From Leeuwenhoekiella nanhaiensis (GTDB lineage Bacteria; Bacteroidota; Bacteroidia; Flavobacteriales; Flavobacteriaceae): a stretch of DNA of 64,000 nt. This document shows positions 1-7,617 of this stretch, in pieces. The position numbers and the translations under genes were made by a program. The stretch is taken from contig NZ_KZ319289.1 in NCBI RefSeq assembly GCF_002744755.1, positions 310,001 to 374,000 on the forward strand, given 5' to 3'. How positions within the stretch are numbered: position 1 is the stretch's first letter; the number at the start of each line of letters is the position of its first letter. The notes under the pieces were generated by a model. That model had not been told where the DNA came from. It saw only the letters and a program-made list of their open reading frames with translations, and did no database searches.

Positions 1-1
1 T

Positions 2-196
2 TATGAGGGGAATTACGTAAACGATATGCGTAGCGGTACAGGTACCTATTATTGGCCTAACGGCGAAAAATTTACAGGTGAATGGAAGGATGACCTGCGC
101 AACGGAGCGGGCGTTTTTTATGGTAAAGATGGTGAAGTAATCGCCAGCGGTATCTGGAAAGATGATAAACTGGTAGAACAGAATAAAGACAAATAG
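2..196 (+). CDS. MORN-repeat protein, C-terminal fragment (5' end outside window)
   Basis: The reading frame is open from the window edge to a TAG at 194-196, giving 64 residues. It shows MORN-type repeats: YEGNYVNDMRSGTGTYYWPN, then GEKFTGEWKDDLRNGAGVFY, with the usual G-x-W and G-x-G spacing. MORN repeats form beta-hairpin arrays that often mediate membrane or protein contacts. The charged tail ends in NKDK. Only the C-terminus is present, so no catalytic partner domain can be judged. It converges on the histidine kinase gene, whose stop lies 18 bases further on; a short AGTCC/GGACT dyad at 203-214 separates them. Confidence 0.75.
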   Translation, partial: YEGNYVNDMRSGTGTYYWPNGEKFTGEWKDDLRNGAGVFYGKDGEVIASGIWKDDKLVEQNKDK

Positions 197-214
197 ATTT
201 TTAGTCCGTGGACT

Positions 215-1558
215 TTAAAACTGCAGCGTAAACTCCGTTCCGTTCTCAGCATCGCTTTTGAGCTGTATTTTACCTTTATGCAGCGTCATAATCTGCTTGC
301 TGAGGCTGAGGCCAATGCCGCTTCCGGTTTTTTTGGTGCTAAAAAACGGAATAAAAATACTTTCCCGTATTTCTTCAGGGATGCCGCTGCCGTTGTCGCG
401 TACCTTGATTTGTACCCTGCCTTTGCTGTTTTGAGATGCGGTAACCACAATCTTCGGCTTTTCGGCCTCACGCGTAGCATCAATCGCATTCAGGATCAGG
501 TTGATCAACACCTGTTCAATCAGATAACTGTCAATCTCGAAAGCCATTTCCGGGTTTTCGGTTTTAAAATGAAGCGCCACAGGCTTGTCTGCCAGTGAAG
601 GTTGCATCAGGTCGCTGATGCTTTTAAAGAGTTCGCCCACCTTGACGGGCTCCAGATTGAGGTGGGTGACTTTACTGAGGCTGCGGTAGGTTTTGGCAAA
701 TTTCATCAGGCCTTCGCTGCGTTTTTTAATGCTGCTGATGCCCGCGTTGAGGTCATCCAATTCCAGCGGATGTAATTCTGCATTTTGCTGGTTGTTTTGA
801 ATGTGGTTTTGTAGCGTTTCGGCGAGCGACGAGATGGGCGCGATGCTGTTCATAATCTCATGCGTCATTACACTTAGGAGTTTTTTCCAGGCGTCAGACT
901 CGTTTTGGTTGAGCGTATTTTCAATATTCTGCAGCACCACGAGCTTAAAGGCATCTTCTTCCACCTGAAAAACCGTTTCTGAAATCAGCACTTTTAACTG
1001 TTCGTTTCGCAGTGTGATTTCTACCGAAACCGCTTCAGTGCGGTAGGTGTCAAACAATTCGGTGTACAGTTGCGGCCTGCGCTTTTCAACAAAGCCAATG
1101 TTTTTAAAGTTGGGCAAATCGAGCGTGTTGAGCAGCGATTCATTAGTCCACAGCACTTCGCCGGTATCCAGATTGTAGGCGATGATTCCCACGTCAACCA
1201 TTTCGAGAATTTTCTGCAGGTATACAAACTGCGCCTGCCGCTCGTTGTTGATGGCCTTGATGGTTTTGTTGACGTTATTAAAGCCCTTATGCAGGTTTCG
1301 TAAATCTTGCGGACCGTGTTTTTCCGAAAACCAGCGGGAGAAATCCCGGTATTTTACGGCTTCAAAAAAGTCGTCCATCGCGACAAACCGCCGTGTCAAA
1401 AATCGGTAGAGATTGAATAACAAGATAAGTGTTAGTGCCGCGCCACCCGTAATAAAATAGACATTGCCGCTTACGATACCCCAGGCGATGCCCGTAAGTG
1501 CGGCCAGTAAAAGCAACACCCGCAGCAAAAGGCCGGCGATGTAGCTTTTATAGATCAT
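215..1558 (-). CDS. Membrane-bound sensor histidine kinase (NtrY/NtrB-like), partner of the adjacent NtrC-type regulator
   Basis: The 447-residue protein has two N-terminal membrane segments (about 8-28 and 31-52), a linker, a PAS-like region (about 110-210) and a transmitter core. The phospho-accepting histidine is His233 in [13 protein letters not shown]. The ATPase domain shows an N box ([12 protein letters not shown]), a G1 box ([11 protein letters not shown]) and a G2 box ([17 protein letters not shown]). There is little periplasmic sequence between the membrane segments, so sensing is probably within the membrane or cytoplasm. Its ATG lies inside the 3' end of the regulator gene (11-base overlap), which implies translational coupling. 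By position it should control the divergent ABC-transporter operon; the signal is unknown. Confidence 0.92.
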   Translation of the reverse strand: MIYKSYIAGLLLRVLLLLAALTGIAWGIVSGNVYFITGGAALTLILLFNLYRFLTRRFVAMDDFFEAVKYRDFSRWFSEKHGPQDLRNLHKGFNNVNKTIKAINNERQAQFVYLQKILEMVDVGIIAYNLDTGEVLWTNESLLNTLDLPNFKNIGFVEKRRPQLYTELFDTYRTEAVSVEITLRNEQLKVLISETVFQVEEDAFKLVVLQNIENTLNQNESDAWKKLLSVMTHEIMNSIAPISSLAETLQNHIQNNQQNAELHPLELDDLNAGISSIKKRSEGLMKFAKTYRSLSKVTHLNLEPVKVGELFKSISDLMQPSLADKPVALHFKTENPEMAFEIDSYLIEQVLINLILNAIDATREAEKPKIVVTASQNSKGRVQIKVRDNGSGIPEEIRESIFIPFFSTKKTGSGIGLSLSKQIMTLHKGKIQLKSDAENGTEFTLQF

Positions 1559-2894
1559 ACTTGTTGAGTCTGCGGTAGAGGGCAGTGCGGGTGATGCCCA
1601 GTTCTTTAGCTGATTTGGAAATATTGCCTTTATTCTTTTCGATCACTCTTAGAATCGTATTCTTCTCTACCGCATCCAGATTGGTGGTCTTGAGTTTGTG
1701 CTCGGTTTCCGTTTGTTGTTCTATGGGCGAAAAGGCTAAATCTTCAGCGACTAGAATGGAACCTTCGGCCATAATGACGGCACGTTCTAGGGCATATTGC
1801 AGTTCGCGAACGTTGCCCGGAAACGCATGTTCTTTCAATTTTTTGATGAAGCCGGGATCAAGGCTGAAAGCTTGTTTGCCATACTTCTCGGCATACAGCT
1901 TTACAAAATACTGAGCCAGCAGGCTCAGGTCAGTACCGCGGTCCCGCAGCGGCGGAATCATCAGATCTACGGTATTGATGCGGTAAATCAAATCTTTCCG
2001 GAATTTGCCTTCATCGGCGAGATCTTTAAGGCTCAGGTTGGTTGCGCAAATAAGCCGGATGTCAATGTTTACCGGTTCGTTTGAGCCCAGTGGCGTCACC
2101 TGGCGATTCTGTAAAACGGTAAGTAAACGCGCCTGTTGCCGCAGGCTGATGTTTCCTATTTCATCCAAAAACAGTGTGCCGCCATCGGCAGCTTCAAAAC
2201 GACCTTTTCGATCTTCACGGGCATCGGTAAAGGCCCCTTTTTTGTACCCGAAGAGTTCACTTTCAAAGAGACTTTCGGTCAGGGCACCGACATCTACTTT
2301 TACAAAAGGCTTGTTTTTACGCAGCGAATTTTCGTGGATGGAGCGTGCAATCAGGTCTTTTCCGGTACCGTTTTCGCCCAAAACCAGGACGTTAGCATCG
2401 GTAGGCGCCACTTTTTTCAGTTTTACAAAAACCTCCTGCATGGGTTCGCTGTCCCCAATAATCTGGGTTTCTGAATCCAGTTTGATTTTCTGAGCCCCCG
2501 CTTTTTTCTTTTTGGCTAAAATCTCAGCGATAGACTCCAGCAGTTTTTCATTCTTCCAGGGCTTTACCAAAAAGTCAGACGCACCTTCTTTAAGCGAGCG
2601 AATGGCGAGGTCAATATCACCGTAAGCCGTGATGAGCATCACAGCGGTCGCGGGTTTCCAGCTTTTTATTTTGTTGAGCCAAAAAATCCCTTCGTTGCCC
2701 GTATTTACGAGTCCGTTGTAATTCATATCGAGAATCACCACGTCAAAATCCTGTTTGCTCAAAATCCCCTGCAGGGCATTAGGATTTTTTTCAACCACAA
2801 CCTGTTTGACCTGAGGTTTGAGCAAAAGACGAAGCGCGGTAAGTACATCTTCATCGTCGTCAATGACCAGTATGTGAGCGTCTTTGAGTTGCAT
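1548..2894 (-). CDS. Sigma-54-dependent response regulator, NtrC family (receiver-AAA+-Fis HTH)
   Basis: The 448 residues carry a receiver domain with acidic pocket DDDED (12-16) and phospho-acceptor Asp56. A central AAA+ domain follows with Walker A GENGTGKD (about 170), the sigma-54 contact motif GAFTDA (about 222) and Walker B TLFLDEIGN (about 240). The C-terminus is a Fis-type helix-turn-helix (KSAKELGITRTALYRRL). GAFTDA is close to the canonical GAFTGA and is compatible with sigma-54 activation. The gene is first in a two-gene operon with the kinase at 215-1558 and is transcribed away from the transporter operon. The shared 207-base intergenic region holds a likely binding site and a -24/-12-like element, so it probably activates the transporter genes. 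Confidence 0.95.
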   Translation of the reverse strand: MQLKDAHILVIDDDEDVLTALRLLLKPQVKQVVVEKNPNALQGILSKQDFDVVILDMNYNGLVNTGNEGIFWLNKIKSWKPATAVMLITAYGDIDLAIRSLKEGASDFLVKPWKNEKLLESIAEILAKKKKAGAQKIKLDSETQIIGDSEPMQEVFVKLKKVAPTDANVLVLGENGTGKDLIARSIHENSLRKNKPFVKVDVGALTESLFESELFGYKKGAFTDAREDRKGRFEAADGGTLFLDEIGNISLRQQARLLTVLQNRQVTPLGSNEPVNIDIRLICATNLSLKDLADEGKFRKDLIYRINTVDLMIPPLRDRGTDLSLLAQYFVKLYAEKYGKQAFSLDPGFIKKLKEHAFPGNVRELQYALERAVIMAEGSILVAEDLAFSPIEQQTETEHKLKTTNLDAVEKNTILRVIEKNKGNISKSAKELGITRTALYRRLNKYDL

Positions 2895-2962
2895 ATCTAC
2901 AATATTACAATTTTCGGTTTTTGAGTAGCGGGCAGAAAGCGGCTAATTTTTAGCGGTGCCAA

Positions 2963-3019
2963 AAGTGTATCGGCAGCGTACATGAAGTGTATCAAAACCG
3001 AACACTTTGATTAAGTGTT
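2963..3019. promoter_or_regulatory. Candidate enhancer (UAS) for the NtrC-type regulator
   Basis: A perfect inverted repeat AACACTT-TGATT-AAGTGTT lies at 3001-3019. Two direct copies of the related half site AAGTGTATC lie at 2963-2971 and 2985-2993, exactly 22 bases apart (about two helical turns). NtrC-family activators usually bind short dyads tens of bases upstream of a -24/-12 promoter, and this cluster ends about 38 bases upstream of such an element. Assignment to the adjacent regulator is inference. Confidence 0.55.
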
Positions 3020-3056
3020 TTATTTTTAAATAATTAATAATCAATAACTTATGGTT

Positions 3057-3072
3057 TTGGCACAGTATTGCT
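3057..3072 (+). promoter_or_regulatory. Sigma-54-like -24/-12 promoter (spacer one base short)
   Basis: TTGGCAC at 3057-3063 matches the -24 element and TTGC at 3068-3071 the -12 element. GG and GC are separated by nine bases, whereas the canonical spacing is ten, so function is uncertain. If used, transcription would begin near 3083. That is downstream of the ATG at 3051 and upstream of the ATG at 3102, which supports the shorter start for the membrane-fusion protein. Confidence 0.45.
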
Positions 3073-3101
3073 TTGTAACTAAGCGCAAACACGAATTTTT
3101 T

Positions 3102-4355
3102 ATGGACATCCCTTTAGAAAAGAAACGCTTTACCACTCAAAAAATACTGATGATCGCAGGCGGAATTGCCCTTGCAGGCCTGATCGTTTTTGTGATTCTT
3201 TCCACCACCGGAACGTCAAAGCTCAACGTTCAAAAAGAACGTCTGAGCATCGCAACAGTTAAGCAGGACGTGTTTCAGGAAAACATTCCGGTGAACGGGG
3301 TGGTGATGCCTATTACCACCATTTACCTCGATGCGCTTGAGGGCGGAAGGGTTGAAGAAAAGTTTGTGGAAGATGGCGCTGTGATGAAAAAAGGCGAACC
3401 CATTTTACGCCTGTCCAATACCGATCTCGAGCTGAGTCTGGTAAATCAGGAAACGCAGGTATACAATTTATTGACTCAAATGCAAATTTCGCAGAACGCC
3501 GCGCGCCAAAATACCATTGTAAAACTCAACCAGTACACCGATGTGGAGAACAGCCTTATTGAAGCGAAACGGGTGTACGAGCTCAACAAAAAGCTCTACA
3601 ACAAAGACGCGATCGCGCGTCAGGATTTGATCAAATCTGAAAATGAGTACAATTATCAGAAGGAGCGTATGCAGCTGGCCGGGCAGATTTTGGCTCAGGA
3701 TTCAATTGCGGTGAAGCAGGAGAAAAATCAGGTTTCCAGTTCGTATGAACGTACCCAGAACGCCTTAGAATTGATGCGTCGTAAAGTCGCAGATCTTGTG
3801 GTGCGGGCGCCGGTAGACGGGCAGCTTACTTCGCTTGATGCCGAAATAGGTCAGTCTAAAAACAAAGGCGAACGTCTGGGTCAGATAGACGTTTTGAGCG
3901 GATACAAAGTGCGCGTGGATATTGACGAGCACTATATTTCTCGAATCTATACCGGGCAAAAAGGCTCTTTTGATTTCGACGGAAAAAGCTACACACTGGT
4001 CATCAAAAAAGTCTTTACTCAGGTGACAAACGGAAGATTTCAGGTAGATATGGAATTTGAATCGGATGTGCCGGAAGGGATACGCCGCGGTCAAACCCTG
4101 CAAATACGGGTGGCGCTGAGTCAGGAAAAACAGGCTTTGCTCATCCCCAAAGGCGGGTTCTTTCAGGAAACCGGCGGCAACTGGATTTTTAAAGTGAGCG
4201 AAGACGGAAACACCGCCTATAAAGCAGACATTTCGCTGGGAAGCCAAAATACCGAGTATTACGAGGTTTTAAGCGGCCTTGAGCCGGGAGACCGCGTGAT
4301 CACCAGCAGTTACGATAATTATGATGAAGTGCAGGAACTGGTACTTCAGGATTAA
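3102..4355 (+). CDS. Periplasmic adaptor (membrane-fusion) protein, HlyD/MacA type
   Basis: From the ATG at 3102 the protein has 417 residues. A basic N-terminus (MDIPLEKKRFTTQK) precedes one membrane anchor (about 13-34). Next come a lipoyl-like half (VEEKFVEDGAVMKKGEPI), a long coiled-coil hairpin (about 95-210, rich in Gln, Lys and Glu), the returning lipoyl half (VVRAPVDGQLTSLDAEIGQ), a beta-barrel and a membrane-proximal domain. This is the standard adaptor layout that bridges inner-membrane MacB-type transporters and TolC. An in-frame ATG at 3051 would add 17 residues but overlaps the promoter-like element. It is the first gene of the operon, 55 bases before the first ATPase, and the only adaptor for seven permeases. 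Confidence 0.92.
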   Translation: MDIPLEKKRFTTQKILMIAGGIALAGLIVFVILSTTGTSKLNVQKERLSIATVKQDVFQENIPVNGVVMPITTIYLDALEGGRVEEKFVEDGAVMKKGEPILRLSNTDLELSLVNQETQVYNLLTQMQISQNAARQNTIVKLNQYTDVENSLIEAKRVYELNKKLYNKDAIARQDLIKSENEYNYQKERMQLAGQILAQDSIAVKQEKNQVSSSYERTQNALELMRRKVADLVVRAPVDGQLTSLDAEIGQSKNKGERLGQIDVLSGYKVRVDIDEHYISRIYTGQKGSFDFDGKSYTLVIKKVFTQVTNGRFQVDMEFESDVPEGIRRGQTLQIRVALSQEKQALLIPKGGFFQETGGNWIFKVSEDGNTAYKADISLGSQNTEYYEVLSGLEPGDRVITSSYDNYDEVQELVLQD

Positions 4356-4410
4356 ACCAGAACAAATGACAACACTAATCTTAGCATTTATAAACCTAAT
4401 CCTTTCTTAG

Positions 4411-5115
4411 ATGATCAAAATAACAGACTTAGAAAAGTATTACGCCACCGAAGAGGTGCGCACCATCGCCCTCAACAAACTGTCTTTTCAGGTGCAGGAA
4501 GGCGAATTTGTAGCCGTAATGGGACCTTCGGGCTGCGGTAAATCGACTTTGCTCAATATTCTTGGACTGCTGGACGACCCGGACGGCGGCAGCTTTATCT
4601 TCAACGGTATTGAAGTAGCCGGGTTTAACGAGCGCAAGCGGGCCGATCTGCGCAAGCACAACATCGGGTTTGTCTTTCAAAGCTTTAACCTGATTGACGA
4701 ACTTACGGTTTTTGAAAACGTGGAGCTTCCGTTGATTTACACCGGCGTAAAACCAGCCGAGCGAAAAAAGCGGGTAGACGAGGTGCTTGAAAAAATGCAA
4801 ATTATGCACCGCCGCAAGCACTTTCCGCAGCAATTATCAGGAGGGCAGCAGCAGCGTGTGGCCGTAGCCCGGGCCGTGGTTAACAATCCCAAACTCATTT
4901 TGGCCGATGAGCCTACCGGTAACCTGGACAGCAGCAACGGGAACGAGGTGATGGATTTGCTTACCGAACTCAACGAAGCCGGCACGACCATTATTATGGT
5001 AACGCACAGCGAGCACGACGCCAAGTACAGCCACCGCATCATCAGGATGCTAGACGGTCAGAAGGTCACCGAAAATGTACTCTCAGAATACAAAAGCAAA
5101 ACCTTAGAGGTTTAA
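4411..5115 (+). CDS. ABC transporter ATPase 1 (MacB/LolD type)
   Basis: The 234-residue nucleotide-binding protein has Walker A GPSGCGKST (38-46), the Q-loop region VFQSFNLIDELTV, signature LSGGQQQRVAVARA, Walker B LILADEP, D-loop GNLDS and H-loop VTHSEHD. All expected catalytic motifs are intact. This family powers FtsX-type permeases of the MacB, LolCDE and FtsEX group, which use ATP for mechanical work on periplasmic or outer-membrane substrates. It sits between the adaptor and the first permease. With the second ATPase at 22411 it brackets the permease array, so two ATPases appear to serve seven permeases. Confidence 0.95.
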   Translation: MIKITDLEKYYATEEVRTIALNKLSFQVQEGEFVAVMGPSGCGKSTLLNILGLLDDPDGGSFIFNGIEVAGFNERKRADLRKHNIGFVFQSFNLIDELTVFENVELPLIYTGVKPAERKKRVDEVLEKMQIMHRRKHFPQQLSGGQQQRVAVARAVVNNPKLILADEPTGNLDSSNGNEVMDLLTELNEAGTTIIMVTHSEHDAKYSHRIIRMLDGQKVTENVLSEYKSKTLEV

Positions 5116-5207
5116 GATTTCCTTACGGGGATTCATTCATCAATCGGCAGCAGCCGAAACAATCAATCAAAAACCGGGATTTCATCACTCCCAACATCTT
5201 ATCAGCT

Positions 5208-7565
5208 ATGCTTAAAAACTATTTCAAAATCGCCTTTAGAAACCTTTTGAAGAACAAGGGATACAGCGCACTCAATATTTTTGGCCTTGCCATAGGAATC
5301 ACCTGTGCCAGCTTCATTTTCTTATGGGTGGAAGATGAAATGAGTTATGATACCGTTGTTGCAGATCAGGAACGGGTGTACAGTGTGCCTACCAATCAGG
5401 TCTATGAAGGAAAAACCCGTACTTTTTTTACAGCTACTCCGGGGCCTTTAGCGGCAGATTTAAAGGCTGAGATTCCTGAGATAACTAAGGCAGCCCGCTT
5501 TCGTAATGCAGACTTTTTGTTTAGCGTTAATAATTCTTCAGTAATCAGTGCCGGTTCGTATGCCGATGCCGATTTTCTGGATCTGTACGACCTGAAATTT
5601 ATTGAGGGCAATGCATCCGAAGCATTTAAGAGTAAAGACGGAATCGTTATTACGCAGGAGTTGGCTCAAATTCTTTTTGAAAATCCAAACAATGTATACG
5701 GACAGCGTGTTCAGATTAATCAGAAGGAACATTTTAAAATAACCGGAGTAATTGAAAATCTTCCAAAAAATACCACTTACGGTTTTAGCTGGCTTGTACC
5801 TTTTGAAAACTTTACCCAGGATAAACCCTGGACTCAGGAGTACGGTAGCAAGTTTACAGACACCTTTGTGATGTTGGCACCGGGAGCCGATTTTAATACG
5901 GTCAATGCTAAAGTAAAGCAGCTGCTACCTTCAAAGACCGATGATTCAGAAACTCAGGCAATTCTACACGCTGCAAAAGACTGGCATCTCAGATCTGATT
6001 TCAAAAACGGAGAAGTGGTAGGCGGAAGAATAGAATACGTGCGCTTATTCAGTTTTGTGGCCCTGATCATCTTAATCATTGCCTGCATAAATTTTATGAA
6101 TTTATCAACTGCCAGAAGCGAGAAACGGGCTAACGAAGTAGGGGTTCGAAAAACCCTGGGCTCAGATAAAAAGCAGCTCATTTTTCAATTTATTACTGAA
6201 GCCTTGCTTACCGCACTATTGGCGGCGGTATTGAGTGTGTTTGTCCTGTTACTCCTCATACCGGCTTTTAATGGGCTTATAGGAAAACAGCTTTCATTAG
6301 GTCTTACAGTACCCTCACATTTAATTTCATTATTAGGAATAACGCTTACCTGCGGGATTTTGGCAGGCATTTATCCGGCATTTTACCTCTCTTCCTTCAA
6401 ACCTATAGCTGTTTTAAAAGGCAATCGCATACAGGCTAAAGGAGCCGGTTTTGTGCGGAAGGGGCTTGTGATAACCCAGTTTGCGGTTTCTATTGTTTTC
6501 ATCATCAGTACACTTTTGGTTTATCAGCAGGTGCAGCACGTAAAAAATCGGGATCTGGGCTTAAATAAAGAAAACCTGATTGAAATACCGGTAAATGGGG
6601 ATTTGATTAAAAACAGAAATGCGATAGCTGAAAGCCTAAAGAATACAGGGACGGTAAGCAGTTTGGGTCTGTCTAATTCAAACCTAATGTCTGCCGGTAA
6701 TAACGGTTCAGGTTTGAGATGGCAGGGAGGAACCGATACAGAAGATGTTTTGGTTTCTTTCAGATATGTAACGGATGGCTATTTAGAAACGACCGGGATT
6801 AAGATTCTTGAAGGCCGTGGTTTCAGCACCAGTGTGGCACAAGACAGCACGCGTGTACTCATCACCGAATCATTTGCAAAACTGATGGGAACAGGCAGTG
6901 CACTTGGCAAAACCATAGACTGGTTTGGCGATACCGTTACCGTTGTTGGAGTGACTAATAATTATTTATATGGTGATATGTATGGCACCAGTGATCCGGT
7001 TATGTTTTTCAACTTTCCGTCTGAGGCGCAATATATGTATCTGAGAACCAACCCCAACTACCCGGCAGATGAAATCCTGAGTACTGTAGAGCAGACTCTC
7101 AAAACCTACAACCCGGGTTATCCCTTTGAATACGAGTTTGTAGATGCCGCGTTTGACCGTCGGTTTAAAAACGAACAGTTGATGGGTTCGTTATCCCAAA
7201 TTTTTGCCGCGCTTTCCATTTTGATATCCTGCCTGGGTCTGTTTGGACTTTCGGCCTATACCGCACAGCAACGCCGTAAGGAAATAGGAGTGCGCAAAGT
7301 GTTAGGCTCGAGTGTTGCCGGTATTGTGCGCCTCCTGTCAAAAGATTTTATAGTGCTGGTACTGATTGCCATTGTAGTTGCAGTGCCGCTCGCCTGGTAC
7401 ATTATGCACAATTGGTTGCAGGGATTTGCGTACCGCATATCGATTAATGTCTGGGTATTTGTTTTTGCCGGTATTGCAGCTATAGGGATTGCCCTGTTAA
7501 CCGTAAGCTTTCAGGCTGTAAAAGCGGCCATCGCCAACCCGGTAAAATCGCTAAGAATGGAATAA
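5208..7565 (+). CDS. Double-FtsX ABC permease P1 (MacB_PCD-FtsX, two copies)
   Basis: The 785-residue protein is two fused MacB-like halves. Half one has TM1 (19-41, in YSALNIFGLAIGITCAS), a periplasmic domain (about 45-275) and three membrane segments (about 280-300, 325-350, 373-394). Half two has TM5 (418-437), a second periplasmic domain (about 440-655) and three further segments (663-683, 714-733, 748-768). Each half has the cytoplasmic ATPase-contact motif after its second segment: EVGVRKTLG (about 310) and EIGVRKVLG (about 690). The chain ends NPVKSLRME, a tail shared by all seven paralogues. One chain may act as the equivalent of a MacB dimer. Substrate unknown. Confidence 0.93.
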   Translation: MLKNYFKIAFRNLLKNKGYSALNIFGLAIGITCASFIFLWVEDEMSYDTVVADQERVYSVPTNQVYEGKTRTFFTATPGPLAADLKAEIPEITKAARFRNADFLFSVNNSSVISAGSYADADFLDLYDLKFIEGNASEAFKSKDGIVITQELAQILFENPNNVYGQRVQINQKEHFKITGVIENLPKNTTYGFSWLVPFENFTQDKPWTQEYGSKFTDTFVMLAPGADFNTVNAKVKQLLPSKTDDSETQAILHAAKDWHLRSDFKNGEVVGGRIEYVRLFSFVALIILIIACINFMNLSTARSEKRANEVGVRKTLGSDKKQLIFQFITEALLTALLAAVLSVFVLLLLIPAFNGLIGKQLSLGLTVPSHLISLLGITLTCGILAGIYPAFYLSSFKPIAVLKGNRIQAKGAGFVRKGLVITQFAVSIVFIISTLLVYQQVQHVKNRDLGLNKENLIEIPVNGDLIKNRNAIAESLKNTGTVSSLGLSNSNLMSAGNNGSGLRWQGGTDTEDVLVSFRYVTDGYLETTGIKILEGRGFSTSVAQDSTRVLITESFAKLMGTGSALGKTIDWFGDTVTVVGVTNNYLYGDMYGTSDPVMFFNFPSEAQYMYLRTNPNYPADEILSTVEQTLKTYNPGYPFEYEFVDAAFDRRFKNEQLMGSLSQIFAALSILISCLGLFGLSAYTAQQRRKEIGVRKVLGSSVAGIVRLLSKDFIVLVLIAIVVAVPLAWYIMHNWLQGFAYRISINVWVFVFAGIAAIGIALLTVSFQAVKAAIANPVKSLRME

Positions 7566-7617
7566 AGCTCCCTGGCCCCAAAGGAATAATGAATAACAAT
7601 AATAATAGCAATAGATT
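7566..7617 (+). repeat. Intergenic leader repeat S1 (P1-P2 spacer)
   Basis: The 52-base spacer has a C-rich run with a short purine partner (CTCCCTGGCCCCAAAGG) followed by an AAT/AAC/AGC triplet tract ending in GCAATAG just before the ATG. The same two-part layout recurs in the later spacers S2, S4, S5 and S6. Confidence 0.7.

Noticed and set aside
203-214. AGTCC-GT-GGACT as a bidirectional terminator between the MORN gene and the kinase
   Set aside because: The stem is only four to five bases with a very small loop and runs into the kinase stop codon; too weak to claim.
2005-2493. Plus-strand reading frame opposite the NtrC-type regulator
   Set aside because: It is the antisense shadow of the AAA+ domain, is Ser/Arg-rich with no domain signature, and has no promoter.
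2955-2964. TTTTGGCAC on the minus strand as a sigma-54 -24 element for autoregulation
   Set aside because: No TTGC-type -12 element lies at the needed distance, so only half a promoter is present.
3051-3101. ATG at 3051 as the start of the membrane-fusion protein
   Set aside because: It overlaps the -24 element, adds 17 residues without adaptor-like sequence, and the ATG at 3102 starts right before the basic and membrane segment.
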